From: Microcebus murinus
Taxonomy: Eukaryota; Chordata; Mammalia; Primates; Cheirogaleidae
Assembly (NCBI RefSeq): GCF_040939455.1
Contig: NC_134106.1
Span: 85,753,001 to 85,817,000, forward strand
DNA length: 64,000 nucleotides
Reading direction: 5' to 3'
Shown here: positions 49,551 through 64,000 of the stretch, piece by piece
How the letters are laid out: every line of letters begins with the position of its first letter
How positions within the stretch are numbered: position 1 is the stretch's first letter
Notes under the pieces: model-generated
Told to the model about the DNA's origin: nothing
The model's database searches: none
What the model saw: the letters and a program-made list of their open reading frames with translations, nothing else
Position numbers and translations under genes: made by a program

Positions 49551-50929
49551 TAAAACTCCCATTTATGTGATACTCATGACAAGACCAAACTACAGTGATG
49601 AATAATAGGTCATGGATTCCAGAAATTAGATATGAAAGGAGAGTGTGGCTATAATGGACTAGTGTGGGAGATTTGGGGGCATAACAGAGCTTTTCTGTAA
49701 CCTGATTGTGCTGGTGGTTACAAGAGTCTATATATGTATTAAATTCAAAGAACTGCATGCCAAAAAGTCCATTTTACTATGTGTTAATTGAAAAAATAAA
49801 ATAAAAGGTGGGGAGAACTATAGTCTTCAATAATGTTAATTTTATAAGAAAAACAAGAAAGGCTATGGAAATGCTCCAGATTAAAGGAGCCTGCAGAGAT
49901 ATGACAATTAAATGCAATACTTGATCCTCAACTGAATTCTATACTGAAAGGAAAAACATGCTATACTTCTCTTTATATCAACAGATAGAACAAATATCGC
50001 TTAAGTTTCCACTTTAAGCTTACTCAAAACCTGGAAAAAATTAACTGGTGATCTTAAGTTCTTTTCTACATTAATTAATTAATAGGTTCAATTAAGTATT
50101 CATAGAGTACCTGCTATATACAGATAATGCACTTGATGGAGATGAGACACCAGACGATCCTCTTTTTCCTCTAACACTGCTCAAAGTCTTGAATTTTTCC
50201 AATACTATCTGCCATATCATTTATCCATTCTTCTTTAATAGTACTTGCTGCCATAAAAATATTACAATTTTGGGTGGCTCTTAAGAGTGACTTTTCTAAA
50301 AAGTTGTCTGGGATTGTTTTTCTAGTCCAGTAGGAAAGTTATCCATTTTACAACATTGCACAATGTCCAGATTTATGGACATTTTCTCAAGCCATCTCTT
50401 TACAGAGAGAATTTTTCTTCAAGTTGGAAAACTCTTCCTCCCAAAATATGTGCATGCTTTACAAGTAACAGCAAATCTCAATGCTAACTGGCTCACTTAA
50501 TAAAAGGAATTTACTGACTCACTGATCATTGATCAGGACTCCAGCTTCATTCCTCTGCAGCTGCCTGGGCTCTGCCTCTTCCCACTTATCAATTTCGCCC
50601 TCAGGCTGCCTTCTAGAGTAGAGCCAAATGTCTGCCAACAGCAATGAGGGCTGTATGTTTCTTCAATCATATCCAAAGAAAGAGAAAACATTATCACTGA
50701 ACCAGATTATTTAACAGAATTCCAAACCTCCTCACTGTATGTATGTATGTACATCTTAGATCACATACCATCCCAGAACCAATCCCAGACAAACAGCAGG
50801 GGCGCTATAAACTGTCAAAGAGGAATAGATGTTAGGGAGGAGACTGGTGGACACCTTTTTTGGGGAGACCTGTACTCCAATACAATGTTCTCATCACCTT
50901 TCCAAGATTTTACAGATGTGGAAACCAAG
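49551..50929. other. Region upstream of the GCC2 CpG island
   Basis: AT-rich, with no gene recognised. It ends at the abrupt GC rise near 50930. Confidence 0.45.
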
Positions 50930-51282
50930 GCCCGGAGGGGTAACCTGCCCACGTTCCCACTGACAATAAACGGCAGTGGCAGACTTCAAACCCAGCTTGC
51001 AACCCACCGCCCCACGGTTGTGGAGCGCTCACCCTGCTCAGTCCCCGGGACTGTGGCAGCGCCTGGCTGCCCGGCCACGTACGGGGAACCGCCTCCCGGA
51101 CGCAGAGGCGGAAGCGGAAGCACCGCCGGGCCGTAGCCATGGAGATGCGGGGGGCGGGGCCGTCCCGGAGAGCGCGACCTTTGACCTGCAGTCGAGACGA
51201 CGTCAGAGGTGGGTGCAGACACCTGAGCTACCGCGACGGCGGCGGAGCTGCGGGGGCGCGGGACCGCAGCGGCTGCGAGGCG

Positions 51283-63377
<12,095 letters not shown>

Positions 63378-64000
63378 GTAAGGCAGCATTTTAATGTTCT
63401 TTCTATTTTTACTAACTTGTATAGTATAGTCATGAATTTTAGAGCTAAGAAAGAACTTAAAAAAGCATCTAATTGGATTTTAGCTTTTTATGGACAAAGA
63501 TACAGTGATTAAGAATTAAAAATATCTACTTCCACTTCCACTTAAAAAAAAAAAAAAAAAAAGAATTAAAAATAAAAGTAATTGAAATCACCCAACTATA
63601 CAGAGATAGAAGTAACATTTATTTGTTGCATTGTTAATCTTCCTTTGGCTATAATGTCATTCTTTAAGAAAAATGAAAAAAGTAAGTTGATTTTCACGTA
63701 TGACTCCAAATACTATTATATATTTTAGTTCTAGGATATTCAGAAGCATGTTTCTATTTTGTTGCCTATTATGTGTGGGCTAATTTGAGTGGTAGATTTA
63801 GTATTGCTGATATATAGTCATACTTAAGGTAGGCAGAGCCTAAACAGAATTTTGGAATCTGGGTATTATATTTCTATAGGTACATTTCTGCTCATTTACT
63901 TTGCTCTGTAGTTAGCCTGTGGCTAATTATTTTTTCTGAGGGCAGGGGTTTCTTTTGTCTTACTGAAAGAATTTATTTGTGCTTATTTTTATGATAGGAT

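Overview
The window looks like nuclear DNA of a strepsirrhine primate, most likely a lemur. It holds about two dozen dimeric Alu elements, and most carry the strepsirrhine middle segment (AATAGAAAGAAATTAATTGG followed by an AT run and AGAAAAAATTAGCC) that human Alus lack. It also contains L1 3' ends of a non-anthropoid type and two copies of a roughly 200-bp hAT transposon. I see no bacterial or viral genes and no CRISPR array. The species call rests on repeat types only.

Three protein-coding genes lie on the plus strand, in the order of human chromosome 2q12. (1) The last four coding exons of a cytosolic sulfotransferase, best matched to SULT1C3, lie at 169-3356. (2) A complete seven-coding-exon SULT1C4 lies at 25945-33175 and predicts 302 residues. 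(3) The CpG-island promoter and first five coding exons of GCC2, the trans-Golgi GRIP coiled-coil tether, lie at 51283-63377, and the gene runs off the right edge. All 16 exons keep reading frame and have AG acceptors and GT donors, and the SULT exon lengths follow the family's conserved pattern.

The rest is repeats and unclassified sequence. 3.4-25.9 kb is intergenic: Alus, an old sense L1, antisense L1 fragments, L2, MIR, an MER53-like palindromic element and putative LTR pieces. As I recall the human locus, SULT1C2 lies in the corresponding interval; I find no SULT exon there. SULT1C4 intron 1 holds an antisense CD24 retrocopy with an uninterrupted reading frame, itself split by a hAT element, and a tRNA-Tyr 5' half. 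33.7-50.9 kb is intergenic: L2, Alus, a sense L1 5' region split by two insertions, MIRs, MaLR/ERVL-type LTRs and a tRNA-Thr 5' half. GCC2 intron 4 (9.5 kb) is filled with antisense L1 sequence plus a hAT copy with a perfect 8-bp target duplication.

The most unusual observation is the pair of tRNA 5' halves. Each stops in the anticodon loop, has no poly(A) tail, and lies between perfect 13- or 14-bp direct repeats. They look like tailless retropseudogenes made from cleaved tRNAs. Family and gene assignments come from recalled sequence features; no database search was run.
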